From the NCBI RefSeq assembly GCF_016862995.1, contig NZ_BOOA01000009.1, forward strand, positions 115,025 to 179,024: a stretch of 64,000 nucleotides of DNA, read 5' to 3'. The position numbers and the translations under genes are program-made. The notes under the pieces are model-generated. The model ran no database searches. It was not told where the DNA came from and saw only the letters and a list, made by a program, of their open reading frames with translations. The first letter of the stretch is position 1. Each line of letters begins with the position of its first letter. Positions 44,223-53,316 of this stretch are shown here, in pieces. This stretch comes from Acrocarpospora phusangensis (GTDB taxonomy: Bacteria; Actinomycetota; Actinomycetes; Streptosporangiales; Streptosporangiaceae).

Positions 44223-45104
44223 ATGACCACCCAGCCACCCTCGATGCAACCGGGTGCGGAAGCGGTCCCCACCTGCTACCGGCACCCCGAACGAGAGACC
44301 TACGTCCGCTGCCAGCGCTGTGACCGCCCGATCTGCCCCGACTGCATGCGCGACGCCGCCGTCGGCTTCCAGTGCGTCGAGTGCGTGCGCGAGGGGAACA
44401 AGACCGTCCGGCAGGCGAAGGCCCTGTTCGGCGGGGGCGCGGTGAGCGTGCCGCGGGTGACCTGGACGCTGCTGGTCGTCAACGTGGTCGCGTACTTCGG
44501 GGAGATCGTCCTGGGGAACCCGTTCGTGGCGGCCTACAACACCTCCCCGGGGGACATCGAGAACGGCGAGTGGTGGCGGCTGATCACGGGCGCGTTCCTG
44601 CACATGCCGCCGAGGGGCGCGTTCGCGATCACCCACATCCTCTTCAACATGTGGGCGCTCTGGGCGATCGGCCCCGAACTGGAACGCCGTCTCGGGCATC
44701 TGCGCTTCGCCGCGCTCTACCTGCTGTCGGCGCTGGGCGGCTCGGTGGCCGTCTTCCTGTTCAGCGTCTACCCGTCGGTGGGCGCGTCCGGCGCGATCTA
44801 CGGCCTGTTCGGCGCCCTGTTCGTGGTCTCCCGCCGCCTCGGGTACGACGCCCGCGGCGTGATCTGGCTGATCGGCATCAACGTGGTGCTCACGTTCACC
44901 ATCGCGGGCATCAGCTGGCAGGGCCACCTGGGCGGGCTCGTCGTCGGCACCCTGGTGGCGGCCATCTTCGCGTACGCACCGGAGCGGAACCGCACCGTGA
45001 TCCAGCTCGCCGGTGCGGCGGCGGTCCTGGTCGCGCTGGTGCTCACCGTGGTGCTGGGCGACCCGTACGCGCTGATCGCGGAGATCCAGCGCGGGTTCGG
45101 CTAG
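44223..45104 (+). CDS. Rhomboid-family intramembrane serine protease with N-terminal zinc-binding domain
   Basis: A 293-residue membrane protease. Residues 18-55 form a B-box-like zinc domain (CYRHPERETYVRCQRCDRP, then CPDCM, CVEC). Six to seven membrane segments follow, with HILFNMWALW, catalytic S189 in GASGAIYG and H235 in WQGHLGG. GGAAGGA precedes the ATG. The substrate is unknown; this zinc-domain type is common in actinobacteria next to crgA. Confidence 0.92.
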   Translation: MTTQPPSMQPGAEAVPTCYRHPERETYVRCQRCDRPICPDCMRDAAVGFQCVECVREGNKTVRQAKALFGGGAVSVPRVTWTLLVVNVVAYFGEIVLGNPFVAAYNTSPGDIENGEWWRLITGAFLHMPPRGAFAITHILFNMWALWAIGPELERRLGHLRFAALYLLSALGGSVAVFLFSVYPSVGASGAIYGLFGALFVVSRRLGYDARGVIWLIGINVVLTFTIAGISWQGHLGGLVVGTLVAAIFAYAPERNRTVIQLAGAAAVLVALVLTVVLGDPYALIAEIQRGFG

Positions 45105-45106
45105 GG

Positions 45107-45162
45107 TTCCGGGCTGTTTCCCCAGGCTGTGGATAAAGCCTGTGGAAAGTCGCAGCCCGGAA
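45107..45162. terminator. Hairpin between convergent rhomboid and crgA genes, with DnaA-box-like sites
   Basis: An outer 10-bp stem (TTCCGGGCTG at 45107-45116, complement at 45153-45162) encloses an inner 5-bp stem (AGGCT/AGCCT). Inside are TGTGGATAA (45128-45136), a perfect DnaA-box 9-mer, and TGTGGAAAG (45141-45149). It probably ends both genes. Confidence 0.65.
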
Positions 45163-45174
45163 CACCCTGAGGGG

Positions 45175-45423
45175 CTAGCGCCACTTCGTGGACAGCACCA
45201 CGCCGAAGATGATCAGGGCGAACCCGATCAGCAGGTTCCAGTTGTGCAGGACCCCGAACACCGGGCCTTCCGCGCCGACGATGTAATACGCGGCGATCCA
45301 GCCGATGCCGATGATCCACGACGCCACCATGACCGGCGCGAGCCAGCGCGGGCTGACCTTGACCGTGGAGGTCTTCTGCGGCGGCGTGTAAACGGCCTTC
45401 TTGCGTACGTTGGACTTGGGCAC
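45175..45423 (-). CDS. crgA: Cell division protein CrgA
   Basis: An 82-residue protein with two membrane helices (PVMVASWIIGIGWIAAYYIV and LLIGFALIIFGVVL) linked by GAEGPVFGVLHNWN, the typical CrgA layout. The basic N-terminus VPKSNVRKKAVYTPP starts at a GTG with AGGAGA upstream. CrgA sits in the divisome and controls septation timing in actinomycetes. Confidence 0.95.
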   Translation of the reverse strand: MPKSNVRKKAVYTPPQKTSTVKVSPRWLAPVMVASWIIGIGWIAAYYIVGAEGPVFGVLHNWNLLIGFALIIFGVVLSTKWR

Positions 45424-45674
45424 GGGAGTTCTCCTGGTGGTCACCCGCGCTGTCTTGCGGGTTTGTCTGTAAGCGTAGTCGCTGGCGAGCGAAGTCCGGA
45501 GTAAGAATAGTCCCCAGTCGTCCGGACAGCCATTCCGAGCTGGTTCGATCCTGTTCACGGGCAAACGATCCCGCCGGATGAAATGCAAACGATCCGCCAA
45601 CACCGGGCACGGCGGCCCGGTTCGCGGCCGTGCCGCGGCTTACCTTGGGGCATCGTCACATGAGGGGGTGTGCG

Positions 45675-46304
45675 GTGCGGGCGGTGCTCCGGACCTTCGG
45701 TGAGCTCAGCATCACCCTCGGCTCGATCATGCTGCTGTTCTGTGCGTACCTGCTGTGGGGCACGGGCGCCTACACCGAACGGCACCAGGTGCTGCTGCAA
45801 CAGCAGCTCGCGCAGGAGGCCACCAGCCCCGTGCGCGGGGACGGCAAACTGGACAGCATCGAACTCGGCCGAGCACTGGCCATGATCCGCATCCCCAAGC
45901 TGGGAGTGGACTACAAGTACGCCATCGTCGAGGGCGTCGACGCGGAACACCTGCGCCAGGGGCCCGGCCACTATCCCGGCACCGCCCTGCCCGGCGAGAT
46001 CGGGAACTTCGTGGTGTCCGGCCACCGGACCACGTACTCCGCGCCCTTCAACCGCATCGGCGAGCTCCGGCCCGGCGACGAAGTGATCATCGACGCGCGG
46101 CAGGCCCGCTACACCTACCGCGTCACCAGCAGCAAGATCGTCTACCCGACCCAGCTGGACGTGATCGAACCCGTGCCGGAACAGCCCGGCAAACGCGCCA
46201 GGCACGCCCTCCTCACCCTCTCCACCTGCCACCCCGAATACTCCGCCCGGCAACGCCTCATCGTGTACGGCGTGCTCGACCGCACCCACGAACGCCGCAC
46301 CTGA
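45675..46304 (+). CDS. Class E sortase
   Basis: A 209-residue transpeptidase anchored by one N-terminal helix (LSITLGSIMLLFCAYLLW). Catalytic residues are H117 (VVSGHRTTY), C185 (LSTCHPEY) and an arginine in ARQRLIVYG. Class E sortases attach proteins bearing LAXTG-type signals to the wall. The GTG at 45675 follows GAGGGGG; an in-frame ATG lies 15 bases upstream. No obvious LAXTG substrate is encoded in this window. Confidence 0.92.
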   Translation: MRAVLRTFGELSITLGSIMLLFCAYLLWGTGAYTERHQVLLQQQLAQEATSPVRGDGKLDSIELGRALAMIRIPKLGVDYKYAIVEGVDAEHLRQGPGHYPGTALPGEIGNFVVSGHRTTYSAPFNRIGELRPGDEVIIDARQARYTYRVTSSKIVYPTQLDVIEPVPEQPGKRARHALLTLSTCHPEYSARQRLIVYGVLDRTHERRT

Positions 46305-46316
46305 CCGGAGACCCAC

Positions 46317-46475
46317 ATGTACGGCTTCATCTGGCGCAGGCTCCCCGGCGGCGTCGCCCTCAAGCTGGGCGCCACCCTGGTCCTGCTCGGTGTCCTGACC
46401 GCCCTACTCTGGTATGTCGTGTTCCCCTGGGCGGAACCCCTCGTCCCGCTGGACCGGGTGACCGTAGGACCATAA
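46317..46475 (+). CDS. Small single-pass membrane protein downstream of the sortase
   Basis: A 52-residue protein: basic start MYGFIWRRLPGGVALK, one membrane helix (LVLLGVLTALLWYVVFPWAE) and a short tail. CCGGAG lies upstream and the gap to the sortase is 12 bases. Similar short genes occupy this place in other actinomycetes (family knowledge). Function unknown; co-expression with sortase and pabA is likely. Confidence 0.75.
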   Translation: MYGFIWRRLPGGVALKLGATLVLLGVLTALLWYVVFPWAEPLVPLDRVTVGP

Positions 46476-46496
46476 GGCGCCGTAAGGAGTCGTGTG

Positions 46497-47066
46497 ATGC
46501 GCGTTCTCGTCGTGGACAACCACGACAGCTTCGTGCACACGATCGTGCAGTACCTGCGCGAGCTGGGGGCCGACTGCGACGTGCGCCCCCGCGACCAGGT
46601 CGCCGTCGGCGACGCGGACGGGTTCGACGGCGTGCTCATCTCGCCCGGCCCCGGTGCGCCCGAGGACGCCGGGGTCAGTGTGCCGCTCGTGCGCCACTGC
46701 GCCGCGCGCCGTCTGCCGCTGCTGGGTGTCTGCCTCGGGCACCAGGCCATCGCCATCGCGTACGGGGCCAAGGTGGGCCGGGCGCCGGAGCTGATGCATG
46801 GGCGTACCAGCAGGATCAGGCACGACGGGCGCGGGGTGTTCGCGGGCGTGCCCACGCCGGTCACGATGACGCGCTACCACTCGCTGGCCGTCGAGCCCGG
46901 CACCGTCCCGATCGAGCTGGACGTGACCGCGACCACGGCGGACGGGGTCATCATGGGTCTGCGCCACCGGACCGCCCCCATCGAAGGCGTGCAGTTCCAT
47001 CCCGAGTCGGTGCTGTCCGAACACGGCCATCAACTATTCGGAAACTGGCTCGCTCAAATCGTGTAA
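46497..47066 (+). CDS. pabA: Anthranilate/aminodeoxychorismate synthase glutamine amidotransferase subunit
   Basis: A 189-residue class I glutamine amidotransferase. The nucleophile is C79 in LLGVCLGHQAIA, and the His-Glu pair lies in GVQFHPESVL; LISPGPGAPEDAG forms the oxyanion region. It supplies ammonia for p-aminobenzoate or anthranilate synthesis. AAGGAG lies seven bases before the ATG. In actinomycetes this gene beside pknB is usually the PabA/TrpG type; no synthase component I is adjacent. Confidence 0.9.
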   Translation: MRVLVVDNHDSFVHTIVQYLRELGADCDVRPRDQVAVGDADGFDGVLISPGPGAPEDAGVSVPLVRHCAARRLPLLGVCLGHQAIAIAYGAKVGRAPELMHGRTSRIRHDGRGVFAGVPTPVTMTRYHSLAVEPGTVPIELDVTATTADGVIMGLRHRTAPIEGVQFHPESVLSEHGHQLFGNWLAQIV

Positions 47067-47096
47067 CACGACACGACCGGGAGACGACATCTGGAT

Positions 47097-47135
47097 GAGG
47101 GTTTCCGCCATTGCCCCCGAGTGGCGGAAGCCCTC
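47097..47135 (+). terminator. Intrinsic terminator after pabA
   Basis: A 14-bp stem with one G-T wobble (GAGGGTTTCCGCCA and TGGCGGAAGCCCTC) around an 11-base loop, followed by TCTTTTTGT. Confidence 0.85.
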
Positions 47136-47163
47136 TCTTTTTGTGCCTGTCCCCGGCATGAGG

Positions 47164-47191
47164 AAGGGCCCTCCCCGGAGGGAGAGCCCTT
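47164..47191 (-). terminator. Hairpin at the end of the pknB operon
   Basis: AAGGG/CCCTT outer arms and CTCC/GGAG inner arms form a compact hairpin three bases beyond the pknB stop on the minus strand. Confidence 0.6.
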
Positions 47192-47194
47192 CGA

Positions 47195-49036
47195 TCAGCC
47201 GTTCGGGTTGTCGCCGATGTCGACCTCGCCGTCGCCCGGGATGTCGGTCGGCGGGAAGTCGTCGGTCGGGTCGTCGGTCGGGGTGTCGCTCGGGAACTCC
47301 TGGGACGGCCCGCTGGACACGATCAGCGTGATCGTGCGGCCCGGCGGGTGCTTGCTCCCCGCCGCCGGCGTCTGGTCGATGACCTGACCGGCCACCACCG
47401 CGTCGCTCGGCTGCTCCACGACCTTCACCTTGAACTGCGCGCCCTCCAGCGTCGCCCTGGCGTCCTCCACGGTCAGGCCCACCACGCTCGGCAGGTCCAC
47501 CATCTCGACCGGCAGGATGATCCGGATCTTGCTCTCCTTGGGCGCCTCCGCGCCCGCGGCCGGCTTGGTCTCGATGACCTTGCCCTGTTCGGCCGAGGGG
47601 GCGTTCTTGTACCCGATCGTCACCGAGAAGCCGGCCTCCTGGAGCGTGGCCGTGGCCTCCTCCTGCGTCTTCCCGGTCACGTCCGGCACCAGCACCGTCT
47701 CGACGCCCTTGGAGACCTTCAGGACCACCGTCTCGCCCTTGGCCAGCTTGGTGCCCGGCACGGGGTCGGTGGTGATCGCGCGGCCCTTCTTGACGTCGCT
47801 GCTGAACACCTGCTCGGGGGTGACCTTGAAGCCCGCGCTGGTGAGCGCCGCCTCCGCCTCCGCCTGGCTCTGGCCCTCCACGATCGGGATCTCGACCTGG
47901 TCGGCCGCGGGCGGCTGGTTGGGCGAGCTGAGGAACATGTAGCCCACGCCGATGAACGCGGCGATGATCAGCAGCGGGATGAGGATCCAGGCCGCCGTCT
48001 TGAGCGCCGTGTTGCCGCTCTGCTGCCGGTGCCGGTCGCTGCGGCTGCCGCGCTCCTCCGGCCCGTACTCGTACGGCTGGATGTGGCGGGTGCCCTGGGT
48101 GGGCGGGCCCGACGTGGTCGTCATGGCCCGGGTGCGGTCGGCGCCCGCGTACTGGCCGTAGTTGTTGGCCAGCGCCATGGTCTGCGGGTCCATCGGCATG
48201 CCCTGGACGGCGCGCTGCAGGTCGGCCCGCATCTCGGCGGCGCTCTGGTAGCGCTGCACCGGGTCCTTGGCCATCGCCTTCAGCACGATCGCGTCGCACC
48301 AGCGGGGGATGTCCTGATCGATCCGGGACGGCGGGATCGGGTCCTCCCGCACGTGCTGGTAGGCGATCGCCACCGGCGAGTCCCCGGTGAAGGGGGGCTG
48401 GCCGGTCAGCAGCTCGTACAGCACGCAGCCGGTCGAGTAGATGTCGCTGCGCGCGTCCACCCGCTCGCCGCGCGCCTGCTCGGGCGACAGGTACTGCGCG
48501 GTGCCGATCACCTGCGCGGTCTGGGTCATGGTGGCGGCCGAGTCGGCCATGGCCCGGGCGATGCCGAAGTCCATCACCTTGACCTCGCCGTTGCGGGTCA
48601 CCATGATGTTCGCCGGTTTGATGTCCCGGTGCACGATCCCGCCGCGGTGGCTGTAGTCCAGCGCCCGCAGGATGCCGTCCACCAGCTCCGCCGCCCGCTC
48701 CGGCATCAGCCGCCGGTCGGCGCGCAGCAGGTCGCGCAGCGTCCGCCCGTCGACATACTCCATCACGATGTACGGCACGGGCGTCCCGTCCGTCATGTCC
48801 TCGCCGGTGTCGTACACCGCGACGACCGCCGGGTGGTTCAGGGACGCGGCCGACTGAGCCTCGCGCCGGAAGCGGGCCTGGAACGTGTGGTCCCTGGCCA
48901 GATCCGAGCGGAGCGTCTTGATCGCGACGATGCGGTCCAGCCGGATGTCCCGGGCTCGATAGACCTCGGCCATGCCGCCACGCCCGACGACGCCGTCGAG
49001 TTCGTATCGACCGCCGAGTAGCCGTGGCTGAGTCAT
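47195..49036 (-). CDS. pknB: Serine/threonine protein kinase PknB with PASTA repeats
   Basis: A 613-residue transmembrane kinase. The kinase domain (about 1-270) has GRGGMAEVY, HRDIKPAN, DFG and an activation loop (TMTQTAQVIGTAQYLSPEQ). A basic juxtamembrane region leads to a membrane helix near LIPLLIIAAFIGVGYM, then three PASTA repeats outside the cell and an acidic Pro/Asp-rich tail. M. tuberculosis PknB has four PASTA repeats. It senses muropeptides and phosphorylates division and wall enzymes; the dephosphorylating PstP is in the same operon. A GTG nine bases upstream is an alternative start. Confidence 0.95.
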   Translation of the reverse strand: MTQPRLLGGRYELDGVVGRGGMAEVYRARDIRLDRIVAIKTLRSDLARDHTFQARFRREAQSAASLNHPAVVAVYDTGEDMTDGTPVPYIVMEYVDGRTLRDLLRADRRLMPERAAELVDGILRALDYSHRGGIVHRDIKPANIMVTRNGEVKVMDFGIARAMADSAATMTQTAQVIGTAQYLSPEQARGERVDARSDIYSTGCVLYELLTGQPPFTGDSPVAIAYQHVREDPIPPSRIDQDIPRWCDAIVLKAMAKDPVQRYQSAAEMRADLQRAVQGMPMDPQTMALANNYGQYAGADRTRAMTTTSGPPTQGTRHIQPYEYGPEERGSRSDRHRQQSGNTALKTAAWILIPLLIIAAFIGVGYMFLSSPNQPPAADQVEIPIVEGQSQAEAEAALTSAGFKVTPEQVFSSDVKKGRAITTDPVPGTKLAKGETVVLKVSKGVETVLVPDVTGKTQEEATATLQEAGFSVTIGYKNAPSAEQGKVIETKPAAGAEAPKESKIRIILPVEMVDLPSVVGLTVEDARATLEGAQFKVKVVEQPSDAVVAGQVIDQTPAAGSKHPPGRTITLIVSSGPSQEFPSDTPTDDPTDDFPPTDIPGDGEVDIGDNPNG

Positions 49037-49100
49037 TTCCTGCACTGTCCCTTGCCGTTCATCTTGGGGTGCCGCCGATGTCCATCATCGACCCCGTACG

Positions 49101-50474
49101 TCATGACGTCTCCTCTTCGGAGATGGTTGAGGCGCTTGGGGTAATTGAGGGGGTTGGTGGAGTCTCACTTGGCGTCAGAGTCTCGCTCGGCGTCGGGGTC
49201 GGGGTGGGAGTCGGGGACGGAGACGGCGACGGACTTGGCGATGGAGTCGCCGTCGTGCTAACGGTAGCCGACGGGGACGGTGTCGGACGGGCCGACGGCA
49301 CCGATGGCGTTGGCTTCGACGGCTTTGGAGAGGGCGATTTCTTCGGCGTCGGCACCTGCGAAACCGGTATGACCTGCGTAGGTTTGCCCTCATTTGTTGG
49401 TACGCCGGAATCGCGCAATTCCATGATGACGAACGTGCCCAGAGCCAGGGTCGCCGCGACGCCGGCGATGACCAGAGCGAGCAACGGCGATCGGCGTGGC
49501 GCGGGGGACGGGAGGGGCGGAGCGGGCGGCGTGGGCAATGCCACCGACGTACGCGTGCCCGGACCGCCGGACGGAGGCGCCCCCACCCGGGTGATGCCAC
49601 CCGTCACCGGGAAGCCCGACGGGTCGGTGAGCGTGCTCAACGCTCCGCTGGGGACTCCTCCCGCGAGCGAGTCACGCAGCACGAGCGCCCGGTCGCCGAG
49701 CTCCCGGGCGCTGGCCGGCCGCATCGCCGGATCCTTCGCGAGCATGGCCGCCACCAGGGCGCGCAGCGGCGGCGGCACGTTCTCCGGCAACGGCGGCGGC
49801 GGGTCGTTCAGATGGTGCAGCGCGATGGCCACCTGCGTCTCGGCCGTGAACGGCGGCCGCCCGGCCAGGCACTCGTACGCCACCACGCCCAGCGAGTAGA
49901 TGTCCGTGGCCGGGGTGAGCGTGGTGCCGGAGGCCTGCTCGGGGCTCACGTACTGGGCGGTGCCGAGCACCGTGCCGGTCTGCGTCACCGGGGCCGCCTC
50001 CAGCGCCCTGGCGATGCCGAAGTCGGTGATCTTCACCATGCCGGAGTCGGTGATCAGCAGGTTGCCCGGCTTGATGTCCCGGTGGATGATGCCCGCCCGG
50101 TGCGCCACGTTCAGCCCGCGCGCGGCCTGCGCGATCACGTCCAGCGTGACCTCCGCGCTCAGCCGCCCGTTCCTGGCCAGGATCGCCGACAGCGGCTCCC
50201 CGTGCACCAGCTCCATCACCAGGTACGCGGTGTCGTCCTCCTCGCCGTAGTCGAAGACCTGGGCGATCGCCGCGTCGGTGAGCCCGGCCGTGAACCTGGC
50301 CTCGCTCCGGAACCGCTCCCGGAACGCGGGGTCGGCGGCCACGTGCGCCCGCAGCAGCTTCACCGCGACCTCGCGGTGGAGCAGCTCGTCGGTGGCACGC
50401 CACACCTCGCCCATCCCCCCGGCGGCGATACGGGCGGTGAGCCGGTAACGATTACCGAGCAGGGGATGGCTCAT
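49101..50474 (-). CDS. pknA: Serine/threonine protein kinase PknA
   Basis: A 457-residue transmembrane kinase: AAGGMGEVW, HRDIKPGN, DFGIAR and GTAQYVSPEQ in the first 270 residues, one membrane helix (LLALVIAGVAATLALGTFVI), then an extracellular tail rich in Ser, Pro and Thr (SPSPSPSPSPTPTPTPTPS) instead of PASTA domains. Its start overlaps the pbpA stop by ATGA. In actinobacteria it acts with PknB in growth and septation control. Confidence 0.93.
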   Translation of the reverse strand: MSHPLLGNRYRLTARIAAGGMGEVWRATDELLHREVAVKLLRAHVAADPAFRERFRSEARFTAGLTDAAIAQVFDYGEEDDTAYLVMELVHGEPLSAILARNGRLSAEVTLDVIAQAARGLNVAHRAGIIHRDIKPGNLLITDSGMVKITDFGIARALEAAPVTQTGTVLGTAQYVSPEQASGTTLTPATDIYSLGVVAYECLAGRPPFTAETQVAIALHHLNDPPPPLPENVPPPLRALVAAMLAKDPAMRPASARELGDRALVLRDSLAGGVPSGALSTLTDPSGFPVTGGITRVGAPPSGGPGTRTSVALPTPPAPPLPSPAPRRSPLLALVIAGVAATLALGTFVIMELRDSGVPTNEGKPTQVIPVSQVPTPKKSPSPKPSKPTPSVPSARPTPSPSATVSTTATPSPSPSPSPSPTPTPTPTPSETLTPSETPPTPSITPSASTISEEETS

Positions 50475-51931
50475 TTCGCCTGCAGCACCGCCTGCATCAC
50501 GTCCCGCGCCAGCGGAGCGGCCGTGCCGCCGCCGGTGGCGCCGGTGCCGGCGCTGCCGGCCTCGATGAACACGCAGATCGCGACCTCGGGGTCGTCGGCC
50601 GGGGCGAAGCCGATGAACCAGGCGTGCGGCGCGGGCGCGTCACCCGCCTCCGCGGTGCCGGTCTTGCCGGCCACGCTCACGTTCGGGATCTGCGCGCCGG
50701 TGCCGGTGCCGGCCTGCACGACCGACACCATCATGTCCTTCAGCTTGGCGGCCGTCTCCGCGCTGACCGCCTCCGACATCGGCTTCGGCTGCGTCTCGTC
50801 CATGACGCCGTCGTCCGGGTCGACGATCTTGTGCACCAGGTAGGGCGTCATGACCTCGCCGCCGTTGGCGATGCCGGCCGCGACCAGGAGCATCTGCAGC
50901 GGCGTCATCTGGTTGTTGCGCTGGCCGATGGAGAGCTGGGCGAGGGCCGCCAGCTCCTCCTCCGGGCCGATGTCGCTCTTGGCCACCGGGAGAGTGAACG
51001 GCAAGGGCTCGCCGGCGCCGAACTTGGCGGCCTGCTCACGCATCTTGTCCCAGCCCAGCTCCATGCCGAACTTGGCGAAGGGGGTGTTGCACGAGCGCTC
51101 CAGCGCGTACCGCAGCGAGACCTGGCCGCCGCCGCAGGCGGCGCCGCCGTAGTTGGGCAGGCCCACCGTGGTCTGCGGCAGGTCCAGCACCTGCGGCGCG
51201 TCCACCTGCGTCTCCGGGGTCCGGCTCGGGTCGTCCTCCAGGAACGCCGCCGCCGTCACCACCTTGAACGTCGAACCCGGCGGGTAGGTCTTGTCCACCG
51301 CCCGGTTCAGCAGCGGATCCTGCTCGTCGGCGACCATCTTGTTGAACGCCGTCGCGACCTTGGCCTTGTTCGGCTCCACCAGCACGTTCGGGTCGTACGT
51401 CGGCACCGACACCATCACCTGGACGGCGCCCGTCTTCGGGTTCATCGCCACCACCGCGCCGCGCTTGCCGCTGGCCCGCAGCGCGTCGTACGCGACCTTC
51501 TGCGCCCGGGGGACGATCGTCAGATCGACGCTGGCGCCCTTCGGGGGCTCGTTGCTGATGAACTCGATCGCCCGGCGGACCAGCAGATCCGGGTGACTGC
51601 CGTCGAGGTACTTGCCGGCCGACAGCTCGACGCCGCGGGAGCTCTCCGGCGCGAAGAAGCCCAGAACGTGGGCGTACATCTTGCCGTCCGGGTACTGCCG
51701 CTCGAAGCGGTAGTCGCCGCCGGTGTCCACCGTCTTGGCCAGCGTCGTGTTGCCGTCGTCGGCCGTGATCCAGCCCCGGTCCACGCTGTAGCGGGCGAAG
51801 AAGGAGCGCTGGTTGCGCGAGTCGCCGCGGTAGTCCTCCGCCTTGACCGCGCCCAGGTAGGTCACGTTGACCATCAGCAGGCCGAACATGAGCAGACAGG
51901 CCACGGCGGCGCGCTTCAGGGTGCCGTTCAT
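50471..51931 (-). CDS. pbpA: Penicillin-binding protein PbpA (class B transpeptidase)
   Basis: A 486-residue class B PBP with an N-terminal anchor (VACLLMFGLLMVNVTYLGAV). The transpeptidase motifs are S220-T-F-K, S280-C-N and KTGTAE. It cross-links peptidoglycan with the RodA/FtsW-type glycosyltransferase encoded just upstream; both ends of the gene overlap neighbours by four bases. Confidence 0.95.
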   Translation of the reverse strand: MNGTLKRAAVACLLMFGLLMVNVTYLGAVKAEDYRGDSRNQRSFFARYSVDRGWITADDGNTTLAKTVDTGGDYRFERQYPDGKMYAHVLGFFAPESSRGVELSAGKYLDGSHPDLLVRRAIEFISNEPPKGASVDLTIVPRAQKVAYDALRASGKRGAVVAMNPKTGAVQVMVSVPTYDPNVLVEPNKAKVATAFNKMVADEQDPLLNRAVDKTYPPGSTFKVVTAAAFLEDDPSRTPETQVDAPQVLDLPQTTVGLPNYGGAACGGGQVSLRYALERSCNTPFAKFGMELGWDKMREQAAKFGAGEPLPFTLPVAKSDIGPEEELAALAQLSIGQRNNQMTPLQMLLVAAGIANGGEVMTPYLVHKIVDPDDGVMDETQPKPMSEAVSAETAAKLKDMMVSVVQAGTGTGAQIPNVSVAGKTGTAEAGDAPAPHAWFIGFAPADDPEVAICVFIEAGSAGTGATGGGTAAPLARDVMQAVLQAK

Positions 51932-53316
51932 CGCTGGAACACCTGCGTCATTCCCTCGTCCTGGATCGCCTGGGGCGGCGGCCTTCGGGCCGCGTCTGAC
52001 ATGCGTACCAGCAGGGCGATAAGAATCCAGTTAGCCAGCAGCGCGGAACCGCCCGCGGACATGAACGGTGTGACCAGTCCGGTCAGCGGGATCAGCCGGG
52101 TCACCCCGCCCACGATGATGAACACCTGCCAGGCCAGGATGAAGGACAGGCCGCCCCCGAGGAGTTTGGAGAACGGGTCCCTGGCCGCGATCGCGGTGCG
52201 CAGGCCGCGCTGGACGATCAGCGCGTACACCATCAGCAGGGCCATCAGGCCGGTCAGGCCCAGCTCCTCGCCGGTGGCGGCGAAGATGAAGTCGGAGAAC
52301 GAGAGCGGGATCAGCTCGGGATGGCCCTCGCCGAGGCCGGTGCCCAGGATGCCGCCGGAACCCAGGCCGAACAGGCCCTGCATGAGCTGGAAGCTGCCGC
52401 CCAGCTCGCGGTCGTAGAACTCCGGCGAGGCCGGGTCCAGCCAGACCTCGAAGCGGGCCGTGACGTGGTCGAAGATCTGCCCGGCCACGATCGCGCCGCC
52501 GAGGAAGAGCAGGATGCCGATCAGCACCCAGGAGGTCCGCTGGGTGGCGATGTAGAGCATCACGATGAACGTGCCGAACAGCAGCAGCGAGCTGCCCAGG
52601 TCCTTCTGCAGGATCAGGACCGCCAGGCTGAAGCCCCAGATGATGAGGACCGGGCCGAGGTCGCGGGCCCGGGGGAGGTCGATGAAGAGCAGGCGCCGGC
52701 CGGCCAGCGCCAGCACGTCCCGCTTGGCGACCAGGTATCCGGCGAAGAAGACCACCAGGGCGAGCTTGGCGAACTCGGCGGGCTGGATGGTGAATCCGCC
52801 CACGCCGATCCAGATCCGGGCGCCGTTGATCTCCTTGCCGATGAACGGGAGCAGCGGGGCCACCAGCAGGCCCAGGCCGATGAAGCCCATCGTGTACGTG
52901 AGGCGCTGCAAGGCGCGGTGGTCCTTCAACGCGATCAGAGTCGCGGAGAACATGACCACGCCGAGCGCCGTCCAGAACAGCTGGTTGGTGGCCGAGGCGC
53001 CGGCCTGGCCGGTCTGCTCGATCCGGTAGATGATCACGAGGCCGATCCCGTTGACCAGCGTCACCAGCGGGAGCAGCAGGGGGTCGGCCCACGGCGCGAA
53101 GCGCGCCAGCACCAGATAGGCGGCGATCATCAGGCCGCCGAGGCCGAGGCCGTAGGTCAGCATGCCGGCCGGGATCTTCCCGTCCAGGCCGAGGCCGACG
53201 CTCGCGTAGGCGCCCATCACGACGAGGATGGCGAAGGCGAGCATGGCGAGTTGCGCCCCCCGACGCTTCGCGGTCATGGGGACGGGGGCTACCTCGACCG
53301 CAGCCGGCGCGGTCAC
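51928..53316 (-). CDS. rodA: RodA/FtsW-family peptidoglycan glycosyltransferase
   Basis: A 462-residue SEDS protein with about 12 membrane segments. INGARIWIGVGGFTIQPAEF and ILQKDLGSSLLLFGTF are family motifs, as is FIFAATGEELGLTGL. It polymerises glycan strands with PbpA. The GTG start overlaps the pstP stop. The first 20 residues are Pro/Val-rich and cytoplasmic. Confidence 0.93.
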   Translation of the reverse strand: MTAPAAVEVAPVPMTAKRRGAQLAMLAFAILVVMGAYASVGLGLDGKIPAGMLTYGLGLGGLMIAAYLVLARFAPWADPLLLPLVTLVNGIGLVIIYRIEQTGQAGASATNQLFWTALGVVMFSATLIALKDHRALQRLTYTMGFIGLGLLVAPLLPFIGKEINGARIWIGVGGFTIQPAEFAKLALVVFFAGYLVAKRDVLALAGRRLLFIDLPRARDLGPVLIIWGFSLAVLILQKDLGSSLLLFGTFIVMLYIATQRTSWVLIGILLFLGGAIVAGQIFDHVTARFEVWLDPASPEFYDRELGGSFQLMQGLFGLGSGGILGTGLGEGHPELIPLSFSDFIFAATGEELGLTGLMALLMVYALIVQRGLRTAIAARDPFSKLLGGGLSFILAWQVFIIVGGVTRLIPLTGLVTPFMSAGGSALLANWILIALLVRMSDAARRPPPQAIQDEGMTQVFQR

